Source of the DNA: Burkholderiaceae bacterium
Lineage (GTDB): Bacteria; Pseudomonadota; Gammaproteobacteria; Burkholderiales; Burkholderiaceae_A
Direction: 5' to 3'
DNA length: 64,000 bases
NCBI GenBank assembly: GCA_018401615.1
Contig: JAGYKN010000001.1
Span: 109,308-173,307, forward strand
In this document: piece by piece, positions 20,458 to 28,363 of the stretch
How positions within the stretch are numbered: the stretch's first letter is position 1
Layout of the letters: every line of letters begins with the position of its first letter
The notes under the pieces: model-generated
Database searches by the model: none
Told to the model about the DNA's origin: nothing
What the model saw: only the letters and a program-made list of their open reading frames with translations
Program-made: the position numbers and the translations under genes

Positions 20458-20463
20458 TAAAAT
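20458..20463 (+). promoter_or_regulatory. Candidate -10 element of the tRNA(CAU) gene
   Basis: TAAAAT ends 12 bases before the mature 5' end of the tRNA, a normal spacing. I see no good -35 box 17 bases upstream, so the call rests on the -10 alone. Confidence 0.35.
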
Positions 20464-20475
20464 CCGAGCCTCGAC

Positions 20476-20552
20476 GGTGATGTAGCTCAGTCGGTTAGAG
20501 CGTGGCACTCATAACGCCAAGGTCGCTGGTTCGATCCCAGCCATCACCACCA
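20476..20552 (+). tRNA. tRNA with anticodon CAU (probably elongator tRNA-Met)
   Basis: The 77-base gene folds into a full cloverleaf: acceptor GGTGATG/CATCACC, D arm GCTC/GAGC, anticodon loop CTCATAA, T arm GCTGG-TTCGATC-CCAGC, discriminator A and encoded CCA. The acceptor begins with a paired G-C, so it is not an initiator with the 1-72 mismatch. Elongator Met is most likely, but a lysidine-modified Ile tRNA shares this anticodon and is not excluded. The anticodon stem TGGCA/CGCCA has an A-C mismatch next to the loop. The last 9 bases overlap the stop end of the TauE-like gene on the other strand. Confidence 0.93.
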
Positions 20553-21350
20553 GTCCACCCGCGTGAGCATGTAGGCAGCCAGACAAAACAAGAGGGCTGC
20601 GAACCAGCGGCGCAGCGTCGAGACATCTGTCCTGTGCGCCATCCTCGCTCCCCAGGGTGCTGTGAGCACCGAGGCCGATGCAAGGGCAACCAGCGCAGGC
20701 AGGTAGATGTAGCCCACCGATCCCGTCGGAAGGCCCTCCACCCCCTGACCGGCCAATGTGTATCCGACCAGTCCCCCCAAGGCGATCGGAAAGCCCAGGC
20801 CGGCCGAGGTCGCCACAGCATGGTGCATTGAGACGTTGCACCAGGTTAGGAAGGGAATGGTCAGAAAGCCGCCCCCCGCCCCGAGCAAGCTCGAGATGGC
20901 TCCAATGCAACCGCCAACCAGGCCAAGCGCCAGACCGCCTGGCACCACTCGACCAGGCTTTGGCTTGCGGCCCTTTAATATTTGCCAGGCCGAGTAGCCC
21001 ACAAAGAGACCAAAAAAACCAGCCAGAATCGAGTCGTCGAGGGCGCCAGCCGCGTTGGCACCAAGGAAGGTCCCAATCAAGGCACCAAGGCCCATGGTCT
21101 TGAGGAGGTCCATGCGAACAGCGCCGTGTTGGTGGTGGGCACGAAGGGATGAGAGCGAGGTGAATAGGTTGACCGCCAGGGAGGTGGCAATGGCAATCTT
21201 TACGATCTCGCCGGGGGGAAAGTCACGAACCCCAAAGAGCATCACCATAAAGGGAACCATGGTCATTCCCCCTCCAACCCCCAGCAGGCCAGCGAGAAAT
21301 CCCACGCCGCCGCCCACAACAAGCAGGCTCAGTAGAAAAACATAGTCCAT
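20544..21350 (-). CDS. TauE/SafE-family membrane transporter
   Basis: A 268-residue protein with about eight hydrophobic segments and the TauE/SafE repeats: FLAGLLGVGGGMTMVPFM in the first half and ISSLLGAGGGFLTIPFL in the second. The family is linked to export or uptake of sulfonates, sulfite and related anions; the substrate is unknown here. The ATG at 21350 starts directly with a membrane segment (MDYVFLLSLLVVGG). The stop codon lies inside the convergent tRNA gene, so its C-terminal DWW is encoded by tRNA 3' sequence read backwards. Confidence 0.88.
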   Translation of the reverse strand: MDYVFLLSLLVVGGGVGFLAGLLGVGGGMTMVPFMVMLFGVRDFPPGEIVKIAIATSLAVNLFTSLSSLRAHHQHGAVRMDLLKTMGLGALIGTFLGANAAGALDDSILAGFFGLFVGYSAWQILKGRKPKPGRVVPGGLALGLVGGCIGAISSLLGAGGGFLTIPFLTWCNVSMHHAVATSAGLGFPIALGGLVGYTLAGQGVEGLPTGSVGYIYLPALVALASASVLTAPWGARMAHRTDVSTLRRWFAALLFCLAAYMLTRVDWW

Positions 21351-21412
21351 TTCGGTCCCTTGAGGCCTCTAGATCATAGGCTTGTCCCACAAGTGGGCTA
21401 AAATTCCTGCCT

Positions 21413-22303
21413 ATGCAGATCAGCATCATCCCAAGGTCAGGCCGTCGCTGTTTTCACATCAGCCTCGTGGGTTGGCGACTCAAGCTTCTCATCGCAGTCA
21501 GTGTCCTGCTGATGGCGGGCCTCGTTCGCATCGGGATTGGCATCGCCACCAGCGATGCACCGGCAGACAGTGCTGTCTTGAGCTGGTGGAACCTTGGCCG
21601 AGAGGAGGCCGTTGCCCGCGAACTCGGCGCGCTGCGCGCCAAGATCGACCTCCTCGAGTCAACCCTATCGGCCATGGAAGGCGATATTCCCAAGGGTGCG
21701 CCTGCTCCAAAGGGAGCGCTGCCGCCCAGACAAGGCAGCCCAGCACAGCCCAAGATTGCTCCGGCCAGCACCGACGTTCCGGAACAGATCGAATCGCTGC
21801 AGACTCGCATGCAAAAGATCAACTTCTCCTTGGATCGCGTCATCTCTCATCGGGAATCACTCGCCATCAACCTCATCATGGGCGATGCCGCCATGCCAAT
21901 CCATGCCCGCCAGTCCTCCGGCTTTGGGCGCCGCATGGATCCCTTTGATGGCAATCCTGCCTTTCATCGTGGCGTTGATTTCATCGCACCAGCAGGCACC
22001 CCAGTCTTTGCCCTGAGCTCAGGGGTCGTGGAGTGGATTGGCCCACTCGGCGGCTATGGCAAGGCAGTGATCATTCGACACAACGACCGCATCACAAGCC
22101 TCTACGCCCACCTCGAGGGAATTGAAGTCACAACAGGAATGGCCATCTTGGCCGGTGGACGAATCGCCAGGGTGGGCTCCACTGGACGATCCACCGGCAA
22201 TCACCTGCATTTCGAAATAGAAATCGACGGCCGTGTCGTCAATCCGCGCCCCATCCTCGATCGGGTGCGCGCCAAGACCATTACCGCCCTGGTGGTCGAG
22301 TAG
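21413..22303 (+). CDS. M23-family peptidoglycan endopeptidase
   Basis: Zinc metallopeptidase acting on peptidoglycan peptides. A single hydrophobic segment at residues about 22-45 acts as anchor. A helical or proline-rich linker follows, then a C-terminal LytM domain with the zinc motifs HRGVDF and HLHFE and the block GVVEWIGPLGGYG. All metal ligands appear present, so it is probably catalytic, not an EnvC-like degenerate activator. A palindrome CCCAC-AA-GTGGG at about 21386-21397 precedes the gene. It heads a same-strand run with a membrane coiled-coil protein and a bactofilin, a conserved betaproteobacterial arrangement tied to cell shape. Confidence 0.9.
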   Translation: MQISIIPRSGRRCFHISLVGWRLKLLIAVSVLLMAGLVRIGIGIATSDAPADSAVLSWWNLGREEAVARELGALRAKIDLLESTLSAMEGDIPKGAPAPKGALPPRQGSPAQPKIAPASTDVPEQIESLQTRMQKINFSLDRVISHRESLAINLIMGDAAMPIHARQSSGFGRRMDPFDGNPAFHRGVDFIAPAGTPVFALSSGVVEWIGPLGGYGKAVIIRHNDRITSLYAHLEGIEVTTGMAILAGGRIARVGSTGRSTGNHLHFEIEIDGRVVNPRPILDRVRAKTITALVVE

Positions 22304-22314
22304 CAAGTCATCGC

Positions 22315-23013
22315 GTGTTAGAGCCGAAAAAAAATCCGCTCATTGATGAGCAACTGATTGCCACCTCCGCCAAGACCTTTGAGCGGGTCAGGCTCATCTA
22401 CACCACCCTCATTAGCCTGTGCGTCATCTTGCTCATCACATGGCTCTGGCTCCTGAGTTCCTTTGGCGAGAACATCTACGATGAGGGCTGGTGGCGCCAG
22501 GCCATCTCAAAGCTGGCCAGTCAGCAGATCGAATCATCCATCTCGAGTGAACAGTCCAGCCAGCTAAACGACCGCGTCAAGGAGGTGACCTCTGAAAACG
22601 CAGACATCCAGTCCAAACTACAGAACCTTGAGCGGCTGATCCAGGCCACCCAGACCGATGTCTGGACCCGCAAGTTCGTTGCCTGGCGGGCACCCGGCAG
22701 CGACACCATCCAGTATGAGATTCTGATTTCAAACCCCTACCCCAAGAAAAAACCTGCTGCAGGCTCGAAAATTCGCCTGCAGGTGCGTGGCCTTGATCGG
22801 CTCGATCCCGCCGGGCCGGAGCTGGGGGTTCAAGAGTCGGTCCAGCGGTTCAAACTCTCACAACACACCATTGAGGCACCTGAAATAGCCGATGCCGTAA
22901 AGGGCAAGCTGGTCTCCACAATCTCTCGTTATGCGGTCCTCATTGTGATTCCATATGATGATCAGGCGCAGTCCGAGGTTGTGATCATCCCGATCGCAGA
23001 ACGATCCAACTGA
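22315..23013 (+). CDS. Conserved membrane-anchored coiled-coil protein (DUF6776-like)
   Basis: A 232-residue protein of unknown function. A cytoplasmic N-terminal tail of about 25 residues precedes one membrane helix (residues about 29-50, TTLISLCVILLITWLWLL). A predicted coiled coil at about 75-110 is rich in Ser, Gln and Glu, and a C-terminal beta-rich domain follows. It starts with GTG, 12 bases after the M23 peptidase stop. Position between an M23 peptidase and a bactofilin suggests a periplasmic link between the murein enzyme and the bactofilin scaffold. That is inference from context. Confidence 0.72.
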   Translation: MLEPKKNPLIDEQLIATSAKTFERVRLIYTTLISLCVILLITWLWLLSSFGENIYDEGWWRQAISKLASQQIESSISSEQSSQLNDRVKEVTSENADIQSKLQNLERLIQATQTDVWTRKFVAWRAPGSDTIQYEILISNPYPKKKPAAGSKIRLQVRGLDRLDPAGPELGVQESVQRFKLSQHTIEAPEIADAVKGKLVSTISRYAVLIVIPYDDQAQSEVVIIPIAERSN

Positions 23014-23038
23014 CACAACTGGCCCACCGGAGTCACCC

Positions 23039-23485
23039 ATGTTCAGCCGTTCCAGCCGCAACCCCATTCAGACCGAGACGCTCGCCACCCTCATCGACTC
23101 AACCGTCTCCATCAGGGGAGACGTCTCTTTCGACAAGAGTGCTCGAATAGATGGATCAGTCAAAGGAAACGTGGTGGGATCCAAGACGAAGGGGGGCACG
23201 CTCATCGTCGGTGCCACAGCGGTCATCAAGGGAAACGTCACCTGCCACAGTGTCGTGGTCTTGGGCCGCGTGGAGGGTGACATCGAGTCCTCACAACTCG
23301 AGATTCGCTCGGGGGCCACGCTCTTGGGTGACATCTTTTACGACGTCATTGAGATCCACCAGGGCTCATCCATAAACGGCCGGATGGTGCGCAAAAGCGA
23401 CCCCCAAGGCACCCCTCAGGCCACCCCGCCTGGTGCTACTTCTCCGACTGAATCGTCGACAGAAAACGGGCCAATGCGGGGCTAA
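23039..23485 (+). CDS. Bactofilin (polymer-forming cytoskeletal protein)
   Basis: A 148-residue protein whose core (about residues 18-115) shows the right-handed beta-helix pattern of bactofilins: short hydrophobic repeats such as VSIRGDVSFDKSARIDGSV, GGTLIVGATAVIKGNV and LEIRSGATLLGDI. Pro/Thr/Ser-rich tails flank it. Bactofilins self-assemble at the membrane and often localise murein enzymes, which fits the upstream M23 peptidase. The last 50 bases overlap the convergent ParA-like gene. Confidence 0.92.
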   Translation: MFSRSSRNPIQTETLATLIDSTVSIRGDVSFDKSARIDGSVKGNVVGSKTKGGTLIVGATAVIKGNVTCHSVVVLGRVEGDIESSQLEIRSGATLLGDIFYDVIEIHQGSSINGRMVRKSDPQGTPQATPPGATSPTESSTENGPMRG

Positions 23486-24371
23486 GGGCTGGGGATGGCC
23501 TTACTATTTTCCCGCGGATCGGAACAGTCTCCTCCACCGCGGGCTTGGCAATGACCGACTCGTTTCGAAGGTTCGTGCCAGACTGGCCTGGCTGACCAGT
23601 CTCACCAGGCCGCTGCGTGAGGTGCTTTGAGAGCACGCTGTTGTAGCTGCTAAGGTGCTTCTGAACAGGCCGGACCAGGCCGCCGAGGGTCTTGCGCTGC
23701 TGATGAATTTCATCTGCCCTTCGAATGCCGTCGGCAAACTTTAAGAAATTGTCTCGAACCGATCCCTCCAAGAAAATCATGAAGTTCTTGCGAAAGAGAT
23801 CCCTGATCAGCACATCATCAAACATGGGAGGGGCCAACATGAAGGGCACATTGAATCGGGCCTGCCCGAATGCATGGTCTAGCATCTGCTCAGATTTGAT
23901 CCGAGACGGGCAGATGACCAGGGTTGGCACAGCATTGAGCTGACGGTTTTTCTGATCGAAGACCCAGCCATTTCGCTCCACAAAGCCTGTGGTTGCGGCC
24001 AGTTCAATCTCAGACACACCGGAGGGCACCAAGACGAGGTCGAATCCCAACAGAAACTCAGGGTCGGTGTGGGCGGTCCAGGTGAGGTCGGCAATGACCA
24101 CATCGTGGACCTCGGTTGCGCGGCGAAGCAGTGTCCTGGCGGTGAGCAGCCATCGGCGTCCCCCGGCCTCGTCGATGGGGTGATGCTGAGCAATGACCCC
24201 AATCTCTTTTGCATCTGTGAGCCACGTGCTCGAGGAGCCGTGGGGATCATAATCGAGCACAATGGTGCTGCGATCTTGGATGACACGAAACCAAGCGGCG
24301 AGGTTGACAGAGATCGTGCTCTTACCAACGCCGCCCTTCTGACTGACCACGATGATCTTGGTTGCTGCCAT
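23436..24371 (-). CDS. Orphan ParA/MinD-type ATPase
   Basis: A 311-residue ATPase with a deviant Walker A motif (KGGVGKST), Walker A' region VLDYDPHGSSSTW and a Walker B-like hydrophobic strand (VHDVVIADL). This is the ParA superfamily that positions cargo such as DNA, chemoreceptors or carboxysomes. No parB-like gene or parS-like repeat adjoins it. The C-terminal about 85 residues are a proline/arginine-rich extension beyond the ATPase fold. GGAGA lies just before the ATG at 24371, preferred over one at 24380. It is convergent with the bactofilin. Known ParA-bactofilin links in other bacteria make a positional role plausible but unproven. Confidence 0.85.
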   Translation of the reverse strand: MAATKIIVVSQKGGVGKSTISVNLAAWFRVIQDRSTIVLDYDPHGSSSTWLTDAKEIGVIAQHHPIDEAGGRRWLLTARTLLRRATEVHDVVIADLTWTAHTDPEFLLGFDLVLVPSGVSEIELAATTGFVERNGWVFDQKNRQLNAVPTLVICPSRIKSEQMLDHAFGQARFNVPFMLAPPMFDDVLIRDLFRKNFMIFLEGSVRDNFLKFADGIRRADEIHQQRKTLGGLVRPVQKHLSSYNSVLSKHLTQRPGETGQPGQSGTNLRNESVIAKPAVEETVPIRGKIVRPSPALSPALARFLSTIQSEK

Positions 24372-24378
24372 GCTCTCC

Positions 24379-24393
24379 ATAACAAAATGTTAT
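24379..24393. promoter_or_regulatory. Inverted repeat upstream of the ParA-like gene, possible operator
   Basis: ATAACA-AAA-TGTTAT is a perfect 6-3-6 inverted repeat touching the ParA-like start region. It lies in the AT-rich 76-base gap shared with pepN. A TATACT at 24422-24427 is a plausible -10 for pepN. Autoregulation by the ParA-like protein is possible; nothing proves it. Confidence 0.3.
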
Positions 24394-24447
24394 TGTTAAA
24401 TCAGGGTTTAGATCAGGTTTTTATACTGAATACTTAAAAATAGCAAC

Positions 24448-27129
24448 ATGCGCGATAGCAGCCAGCCGTCTCAGTTCTTCCGCAGAGCGGACTACACCCC
24501 CCCGAGTCATCGGGTGGCCAACCTGCGGCTGCACTTTAGGCTTCACCTCGATGTCACCCGGGTGCGGGCGGAGTTTGAGGTGGCCTCGCAGAACGACGTG
24601 CCTCAGGACCTCCTGCTGGCGGGTGATGGCCTTGATTTTCAGGCAGTCTGGCTCGACGGCAGGCTGCTCGAACCAGGCCAGTTTGAGGTTGGGCCATCCC
24701 AGCTTCGACTGCCCAACCTGCTGGCCGGTCGGGTCACGATCGAGACATTGGTCTATCCAAACCAAAACACAGAACTCATGGGCCTCTACGCAAGCGCCTC
24801 TGGGCTCTATACCCAGTGCGAATCCGAGGGCTTTCGTCGCATCACCTACTTTCTGGATCGGCCAGATGTGCTGACGGTCTACACCGTGACCCTCGAGGCC
24901 CCGATTGACCTCTTCCCCACCCTGCTCTCAAACGGCAACCTCGTCTCAGAGGAGACCATCAACGGCATCAAAAAGTGCGTCTGGCACGACCCCTTTCCAA
25001 AGCCAAGTTACCTCTTTGCCCTCGTGGCAGCAGACCTTCATGCGGTTGAGACCACCGTCACGAGCCTGAGCGGCGCAGGCAAACTCCTGCAGGTCTACAC
25101 CCACCCCGCAGACCTTCCCAGGGCATCTTTTGCCCTCGAGTGCCTCAAGCGTGCGCTGCTCTGGGATGAACGCCGCTTCGGGCTTGAGCTTGATCTCGAG
25201 CGTTTCATGATCGTTGCAGTGCCAGACTTCAACTCCGGGGCCATGGAAAACAAGGGCCTGAATCTCTTTAATACCAAATACGTCCTGGCTGACCCCGACA
25301 CCGCCACCGACCGAGATTTCGAACTCATCGAGGCCGTCATTGGGCATGAGTACTTCCACAACTGGACAGGCAATCGAATCACCTGCCGAGACTGGTTTCA
25401 ACTCACCCTCAAGGAGGGGCTCACCGTCTTTCGCGACCAGGAGTTCTCGGCAGACATGCTCGCCCAGGGCCTCACACCTGAGCAGGCCCTGAGCAGCCGC
25501 GCAGTCAAGCGAATCGAGGATGTCCGCACCCTTCGGGCCCACCAGTTCCCCGAGGATGCCGGCCCAATGGCGCATCCCATCCGGCCAGCCCAATATCAGG
25601 AAATTCGAAACTTCTACACCGCCACCGTCTACGAGAAGGGCGCAGAGGTCATTCGCATGTTGCAGACCCTCATCGGTCGGGAGGGCTTCGAAAAGGGCAT
25701 GCGCTGCTATGTCGAACGACATGACGGGCGGGCAGCGACCTGCGAGGATTTTGTCTCCTCGATTCTCGATGCAAATCTGCGGGCCCCCTGGTTTGATCAG
25801 TTCATGCGCTGGTATGACACCCTCGGGACGCCGCGCATTGGTGTGAGAGAAGACTGGGACACAACCAGCGGTCAATACACCATCACACTCACCCAGCGAA
25901 TCGATGCAAGGTCTTCCCAACACGCCGCCTTGCTCATGCCAATCGGGTTTGGCCTGCTCTCATCGCAGGACCCGGGTGAGCCTCTGCCCGGCCTGCCCAG
26001 CATGCTGATGCTCGACCAGACAGAACAGTCGTTCTCCTTTACGCTGCCAACCGAGATCGGGGCCAGAAAGCCCCTGGTCTCGCTGCTCCGTGACTTCTCG
26101 GCCCCGGTCATTCTTGAGCGACCATTCGATGCTGAGTCGGTAATGGCCTCAGCTCGATACGAGTCAGATCCATTCAATCGATGGGATGCCTGCCAACAGC
26201 TGATGCTGGCAAGCCTCATGCCCGATCCCGTTCTGTCGGCTGAGTCAGTCTCTCGAGCGCTTGGGGATGTGCTGGCCGAGCCCAGCCTCTCCGATGCCTT
26301 TAAGGCCCTGGCCCTCTCCATTCCGAGTGATGCCGTGGTGGCAGAGGCCTGGGCCAGTCAGGCGGTGCCGGTGGATCCCTCGGCCATCCGTCGCCGTGTC
26401 ATCGCCCTCTATGGGGCCCTCTCCAACGGACTCCTGCCCCTGTGGCATGAGCTCGATGCGCTCCTCGACCAGGACGCCGCGACCGATGCTGCCCAGACCA
26501 GTCCCCTCGCATCGGGCCAGCGCAGCCTTCGCGGGCTTGCCCAGACCATGGTCACCTTCGCCCAGTCCGACACCAGTCGCTCTCAGATATTGCTCGAACG
26601 CTTTGCGAGGTCCTCGAACATGACGCAGCGAATGGCCGCCCTCTCCTCGCTCATTGCGCTGGGAGACTCTCAGGCCGACGAGGCACTCGAGGCATTTGCA
26701 TCACGCTACCAGTCCAATCCGTTGGTGCTCGACAAATGGTTCACGGTCCAAGTCTCGACAGCTCGGTTCAGAGATCCTGATGCCAATGAAGTCCTCGAGA
26801 GGGTCCGCAGCCTCCTGCGCAGCGATCGTTTTGACCGAGGCAATCCGAATCGGGTGAGATCGCTCCTGGGCGCCTATTTCATGAACAACCTCGCCGGCCT
26901 GCACCGACAAGACGGCCAGGGCTATCTCCTCTGGACAGAGGAACTCGCCAAGCTCGACCGGCTCAATGCACAGCTCACCTCAAGGCTGGCCCGATCTCTG
27001 GACCGATGGCGTGTCTTTGAGCCCACACGTCGCGGCCTCATGCTCTCTGCCATCGAGAGGCTCTCGGCCACACCGGGGCTCTCACCCGACACAGCAGAGG
27101 TCTGTCAGCGTTTCTTAGAGGGCCAGTAG
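24448..27129 (+). CDS. pepN: Aminopeptidase N (M1 zinc peptidase)
   Basis: Removes N-terminal residues from peptides in the cytoplasm. The 893-residue product has the exopeptidase motif GAMEN near residue 265 and the zinc site HEYFH near 300, with the third ligand Glu in LKEGLTVFRDQEFSAD near 323. The large helical C-terminal domain is complete to the stop. Length is close to the E. coli enzyme. It is divergent from the ParA-like gene, and its last 15 bases overlap the convergent amidohydrolase. Confidence 0.96.
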   Translation: MRDSSQPSQFFRRADYTPPSHRVANLRLHFRLHLDVTRVRAEFEVASQNDVPQDLLLAGDGLDFQAVWLDGRLLEPGQFEVGPSQLRLPNLLAGRVTIETLVYPNQNTELMGLYASASGLYTQCESEGFRRITYFLDRPDVLTVYTVTLEAPIDLFPTLLSNGNLVSEETINGIKKCVWHDPFPKPSYLFALVAADLHAVETTVTSLSGAGKLLQVYTHPADLPRASFALECLKRALLWDERRFGLELDLERFMIVAVPDFNSGAMENKGLNLFNTKYVLADPDTATDRDFELIEAVIGHEYFHNWTGNRITCRDWFQLTLKEGLTVFRDQEFSADMLAQGLTPEQALSSRAVKRIEDVRTLRAHQFPEDAGPMAHPIRPAQYQEIRNFYTATVYEKGAEVIRMLQTLIGREGFEKGMRCYVERHDGRAATCEDFVSSILDANLRAPWFDQFMRWYDTLGTPRIGVREDWDTTSGQYTITLTQRIDARSSQHAALLMPIGFGLLSSQDPGEPLPGLPSMLMLDQTEQSFSFTLPTEIGARKPLVSLLRDFSAPVILERPFDAESVMASARYESDPFNRWDACQQLMLASLMPDPVLSAESVSRALGDVLAEPSLSDAFKALALSIPSDAVVAEAWASQAVPVDPSAIRRRVIALYGALSNGLLPLWHELDALLDQDAATDAAQTSPLASGQRSLRGLAQTMVTFAQSDTSRSQILLERFARSSNMTQRMAALSSLIALGDSQADEALEAFASRYQSNPLVLDKWFTVQVSTARFRDPDANEVLERVRSLLRSDRFDRGNPNRVRSLLGAYFMNNLAGLHRQDGQGYLLWTEELAKLDRLNAQLTSRLARSLDRWRVFEPTRRGLMLSAIERLSATPGLSPDTAEVCQRFLEGQ

Positions 27130-28356
27130 GGGCGGGGAGATCGACAGGCGCGAGATGACAAGCGATCGCCAGAAGCGTGCACCGATTGGAATGAGCCGAT
27201 CATTAAAGTCGTAGCTCGGGTTGTGAAGGGCGCAGGGTCCGAGACCATGCCCGCTGATCCGGTGTGACCCGCTGAGGTCGCCATTGCCCAGGAAGATATA
27301 AGAGCCGGGCCGCTCGAGCAGCATATAGGCGAAATCCTCGGCCCCCATGGTGGGTTCAATCGGCAGCAGCACCTTCTGAGGCCCCACAAGCTCCCTGGCC
27401 ACAGCAGCAGCGTGGTCGGTCTGTGCTGGGTGATTGATGGTGGGTGGGTATTGCCGTTCGAAGGTGAGCTCAGCCCTCGCACCGAAGGCACCGGGCAGCT
27501 GATCACAGATCCGCCTTAGGCTCAGTTCCACCTGATCAAGCGCGGCCAGGCTAAAGGTGCGAACCGTGCCTCGAAGCAGGCACCGCTCCGGAATCACATT
27601 GACAGCCTCTCCCGCCTGAACCTGTGTGATGGAGATCACAACCGGCTCCACCGGCTTGGAGGTCCGCGTGATCACTGACTGAAAGGCCTGAATGAGATGG
27701 GCCGCCACCAAGACTGGATCGACCCCGAGGTGCGGCATGGCGGCATGGGCACCCTTTCCGGTCACCACGATTTCAATCTGGTTTGAGGAGGCCATCATGG
27801 GGCCTGGATTGAGTCCGAAGGAGCCCTCTTCGAGGCCAGGCCAATTGTGAATGGCAAAGACCTCATCGCAGTCGAATCGCTCAAAGAGGCCGTCGTCGAT
27901 CATGGCCTTCGCCCCGCCACCGCCCTCCTCAGCCGGCTGGAAGATGAGGTGGACACGCCCGGAGAATTCCGCCCTGGCCTGACAGATGAGCTGGGCACCC
28001 GCTAGCAGCATGGCGGTGTGGCCATCATGACCACATGAATGCATCTTCCCAGCGTGCCTGCTGGCATGCTCGAACTGATTGCCCTCGGACATGGGGAGGG
28101 CATCCATATCAGCTCGAAGACCAACCGCGCTGCAGGCTCCCGATCGGACCTCGGCATGCTGGCCAATGACCACGCCCACCACCCCGGTGCCCCCGATGCC
28201 CTCATGAACCTCATCGACCCCGATGGTTCGAAGGGTCTCTGCCACCAGGCCGGCCGTGCGGTGCTCTTGGTATTTCAGCTCTGGATGCGCATGGATGTCC
28301 CGACGAACACGCATAAAGCCATCGAAGATGGCGTCAGATTCTTGAAAGCGTCTCAT
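27115..28356 (-). CDS. M20-family amidohydrolase (hippurate hydrolase/N-acyl-amino-acid amidohydrolase-like)
   Basis: A metal-dependent deacylase of 413 residues. Visible motifs: RRDIHAHPELKYQEHRTA at the start, GLRADMDALPM, the metal-site KMHSCGHDGHTAMLL, FQPAEEGGGGA and MGAEDFAYML near the C-terminus. These mark the amidohydrolase (AmhX/HipO) branch of M20. The substrate could be hippurate, N-acetyl amino acids or an indole-3-acetyl conjugate. The ATG at 28356 starts 7 bases after the upstream kinase stop. A much longer in-frame extension lies inside the kinase gene and was rejected. It is probably transcribed with the kinase. Confidence 0.9.
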   Translation of the reverse strand: MRRFQESDAIFDGFMRVRRDIHAHPELKYQEHRTAGLVAETLRTIGVDEVHEGIGGTGVVGVVIGQHAEVRSGACSAVGLRADMDALPMSEGNQFEHASRHAGKMHSCGHDGHTAMLLAGAQLICQARAEFSGRVHLIFQPAEEGGGGAKAMIDDGLFERFDCDEVFAIHNWPGLEEGSFGLNPGPMMASSNQIEIVVTGKGAHAAMPHLGVDPVLVAAHLIQAFQSVITRTSKPVEPVVISITQVQAGEAVNVIPERCLLRGTVRTFSLAALDQVELSLRRICDQLPGAFGARAELTFERQYPPTINHPAQTDHAAAVARELVGPQKVLLPIEPTMGAEDFAYMLLERPGSYIFLGNGDLSGSHRISGHGLGPCALHNPSYDFNDRLIPIGARFWRSLVISRLSISPPLLAL

Positions 28357-28363
28357 CGACTTA

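Noticed and set aside
20476..20552. Initiator tRNA-fMet
   Set aside because: Bases 1 and 72 pair as G-C and the anticodon stem lacks the three G-C pairs of initiators.
24946..25923. A 325-codon open frame antisense to pepN
   Set aside because: It mirrors the codon pattern of pepN and has no recognisable motif; long antisense frames are expected in GC-rich genes.
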